Assembly (NCBI GenBank): GCA_017548385.1
Contig: JAFZAE010000274.1
Coordinates: 1-44,173 of the forward strand
Direction of reading: 5' to 3'
DNA from: Prevotella sp.
GTDB lineage: Bacteria > Bacteroidota > Bacteroidia > Bacteroidales > Bacteroidaceae
DNA length: 44,173 nucleotides
Within the stretch, counting starts at the first letter, position 1. Each line of letters opens with the position of its first letter. Of the stretch, positions 42,727-44,173 are shown piece by piece. The position numbers and the translations under genes are program-made. The notes under the pieces are model-generated. The model was not told the origin of the DNA. It saw only the letters and a program-made list of their open reading frames with translations, and made no database searches.

Positions 42727-43932
42727 ATGAAACAAATCATTAATCATTTTACAGACGATGACTTGTATAAATTTTCCATGTGTTGTGCCGTCATCGACAA
42801 TTATCCTCGTGCCATGGTAAAATATCAGTTTGTTGATCGCAATAACACCGTTTATCCAGAAGGGTTTGCAGATGAACTGAATAGGCAGATAGAATCGTTG
42901 GAAAGTCTCAGAATGACAGATGAGGAGATTGATTTTTTGAAACATCGCTGCTATTATATCTCCAATTGGTTTTATCCATATCTGAAAGGGTTTAAATTCG
43001 ACAAAAAATGGGTAAAAGCATGGCAAGATGATGAAGGACATCTCCACTTAGAAATTGAAGGCTATTGGGCTCAGACTATCCTTCTTGAGGTTAAATTGCT
43101 AGCCATTATCTCTGAACTTTATTATATAATGACTGGTCAGACAGAGAAATTTGATTATGATAAATATTATGATAAATGCTATCACAAGGCGGAAAGACTG
43201 CTAGGGGCGGGGTGTGTTTACAGTGACTTTGGCACACGTCGTAGGGCATCGTTCCAGGCAGAAGAAGTTGTGGTCAAAGCTATGAGCGAATGCATGAAAT
43301 CGAAGGAATGGCCAGGGAAGTTCGTTGGTACCAGCAATGTATATTTAGCAATGAAATACGACTTGGTTCCAGTAGGTACAATGGCCCATGAGTTTGTTTG
43401 TGCTATTGCTGCTATGTATGGTCCGCAGATGGCCAATCACATGGCTATGGAATCTTGGCGACATACATTTAGAGGCGCCTTAGGGACCTATTTATACGAC
43501 AGTTTTGGCTGGGATTTGTTTAGTTTGAATTTTTCAGAGGATTTTGCGTGTTTGTTCAAAGGTCTTAGAATAGACAGTGGTGACAATTATGAGCAACTGA
43601 TGAAAATTATCGAAAAATACAAGTCTTTAGGCATAGATCCTAAAAGTAAACAGGTGATTTTCAGTAATGCGCTCAACACCGACCAGGCTATAAAAATCAA
43701 TGAATATGCAAAGAATTATTGTTTGCCTTCATTTGGAATTGGAACACATTTCACCAATGACTTCGAAAATGTAAAACCTATGAATATTGTCATCAAACTC
43801 ATAGCAGCCAAAATCACAGAATCATGGGACTTCTACAACGATACCTGCAAAATCAGTGAAGACAAAGGGAAACATACAGGTAAACCTGAAGTTATTCAAA
43901 GATATATGAACACGATACACTTTAAAGAATAA
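42727..43932 (+). CDS. pncB: Nicotinate phosphoribosyltransferase
   Basis: PncB joins nicotinate and PRPP to give nicotinate mononucleotide in the NAD salvage (Preiss-Handler) route in the cytoplasm. The 401-residue protein has the family marks: FTDDDLYKFSM at the N-terminus, YSDFGTRRRASF (about 165-176), and GTSNVYLAMKYDLVPVGTMAHEF with His221 as the likely phosphorylated histidine, then LRIDSGD later. I start at ATG 42727. A longer form with TTG at 42694 would begin inside the -7 box. The gene is transcribed alone and ends before a strong hairpin. Confidence 0.95.
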   Translation: MKQIINHFTDDDLYKFSMCCAVIDNYPRAMVKYQFVDRNNTVYPEGFADELNRQIESLESLRMTDEEIDFLKHRCYYISNWFYPYLKGFKFDKKWVKAWQDDEGHLHLEIEGYWAQTILLEVKLLAIISELYYIMTGQTEKFDYDKYYDKCYHKAERLLGAGCVYSDFGTRRRASFQAEEVVVKAMSECMKSKEWPGKFVGTSNVYLAMKYDLVPVGTMAHEFVCAIAAMYGPQMANHMAMESWRHTFRGALGTYLYDSFGWDLFSLNFSEDFACLFKGLRIDSGDNYEQLMKIIEKYKSLGIDPKSKQVIFSNALNTDQAIKINEYAKNYCLPSFGIGTHFTNDFENVKPMNIVIKLIAAKITESWDFYNDTCKISEDKGKHTGKPEVIQRYMNTIHFKE

Positions 43933-43983
43933 CAATATAAAACACTATATATTAATTATTTACGTGTTTTTCTTAAAGTGATT

Positions 43984-44027
43984 ATATAATAATGAGGAAA
44001 TGCATAAGCATCTCCTCATTATTATAT
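43984..44027. terminator. Strong hairpin after pncB, bidirectional
   Basis: ATATAATAATGAGGA (43984-43998) pairs perfectly with TCCTCATTATTATAT (44013-44027). ATGC/GCAT extends the stem inward to a 4-base ATAA loop. The A/T-rich outer stem provides U-runs on both strands, so it can end pncB and the minus-strand gene to the right. Confidence 0.75.
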
Positions 44028-44079
44028 GATTGTAATTGGGCGACAATCGCCTTCTATCACATCCGCAACATTTATTCAA

Positions 44080-44173
44080 TCAAAACTTGATGCCCAGACC
44101 GTCAAGAATTCCCTTAATCTCGCTTCCAATACCCATTACTGTGTTGATAGCACCATTCTTTATGCCCTGTACC
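44080..44173 (-). CDS. C-terminus of an unrecognised protein (5' part beyond window)
   Basis: The minus strand reads open from the window edge to TGA at 44080-44082, giving about 30 residues ending GSEIKGILDGLGIKF. The bidirectional hairpin at 43984-44027 lies 52 bases past the stop, consistent with a real gene end. The segment looks like a glycine-rich amphipathic helix. It is too short for a family call. Confidence 0.5.
   Translation of the reverse strand, partial: VQGIKNGAINTVMGIGSEIKGILDGLGIKF

Overview
The window looks like chromosomal DNA of a Bacteroidales bacterium, most likely a Prevotella/Segatella-type gut or rumen species. The reasons are the TAnnTTTG (-7) and TTTG (-33) promoters typical of Bacteroidota ahead of many genes, a C10 (streptopain/interpain-type) protease, C-terminal type IX secretion-like sorting tails, and a high density of secreted plant-polysaccharide enzymes. 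No phage, IS element, CRISPR array or rRNA was seen.

Layout. 1-755: hisG, minus strand, cut by the window edge. 938-2137: an MltF-like lytic transglycosylase lipoprotein. 2266-6449: a leftward two-gene operon (GH43-like lipoprotein, then a large protein resembling the GH143/GH142 rhamnogalacturonan-II enzyme). 6750-12060: a divergent 1688-residue PL11 rhamnogalacturonan lyase followed by a small acidic protein and a strong hairpin. 12237-21155: a LacI-family regulator with a palindromic operator over its own -33 box, then GH31 (with PA14 insert), GH2 and a second, YicI-like GH31. This set fits removal of xylose and galactose from xyloglucan side chains. 21230-28969: a secreted C10 protease one base upstream of sbcD, which overlaps sbcC. 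29044-31490: dnaB, an SGNH hydrolase and a 49-residue ORF. 31676-36696: two divergent GH43 genes, one a GH43-CBM6-GH43-CBM6 tandem. 36763-36919: tRNA-Gly(CCC) and tRNA-Thr(CGT). 36985-42459: leftward uvrA, ptb-like and DASS transporter genes. 42727-43932: pncB. 44080-44173: the C-terminus of an unrecognised minus-strand gene.

How the genes fit together. Three sets of secreted glycan enzymes (pectin rhamnogalacturonan, xyloglucan-type side chains, arabinose/xylose side chains) sit among housekeeping genes. No SusC/SusD pair, hybrid two-component sensor or ECF sigma/anti-sigma pair is present, so these are satellite CAZyme loci rather than a complete canonical PUL. A 30-bp promoter block occurs almost identically ahead of the PL11 gene and the tandem GH43 gene 27 kb away, which suggests co-expression. 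An 18-20 nt A-rich element recurs at three intergenic sites, at two of them directly before a start codon of a glycosidase gene.

Limits. Family calls come from reading motifs by eye. Substrate calls for GH43, GH31 and GH142/143-like proteins are inference. Several start codons were moved inward from the longest ORF because the longer forms begin with TTG, in two cases inside a promoter box.
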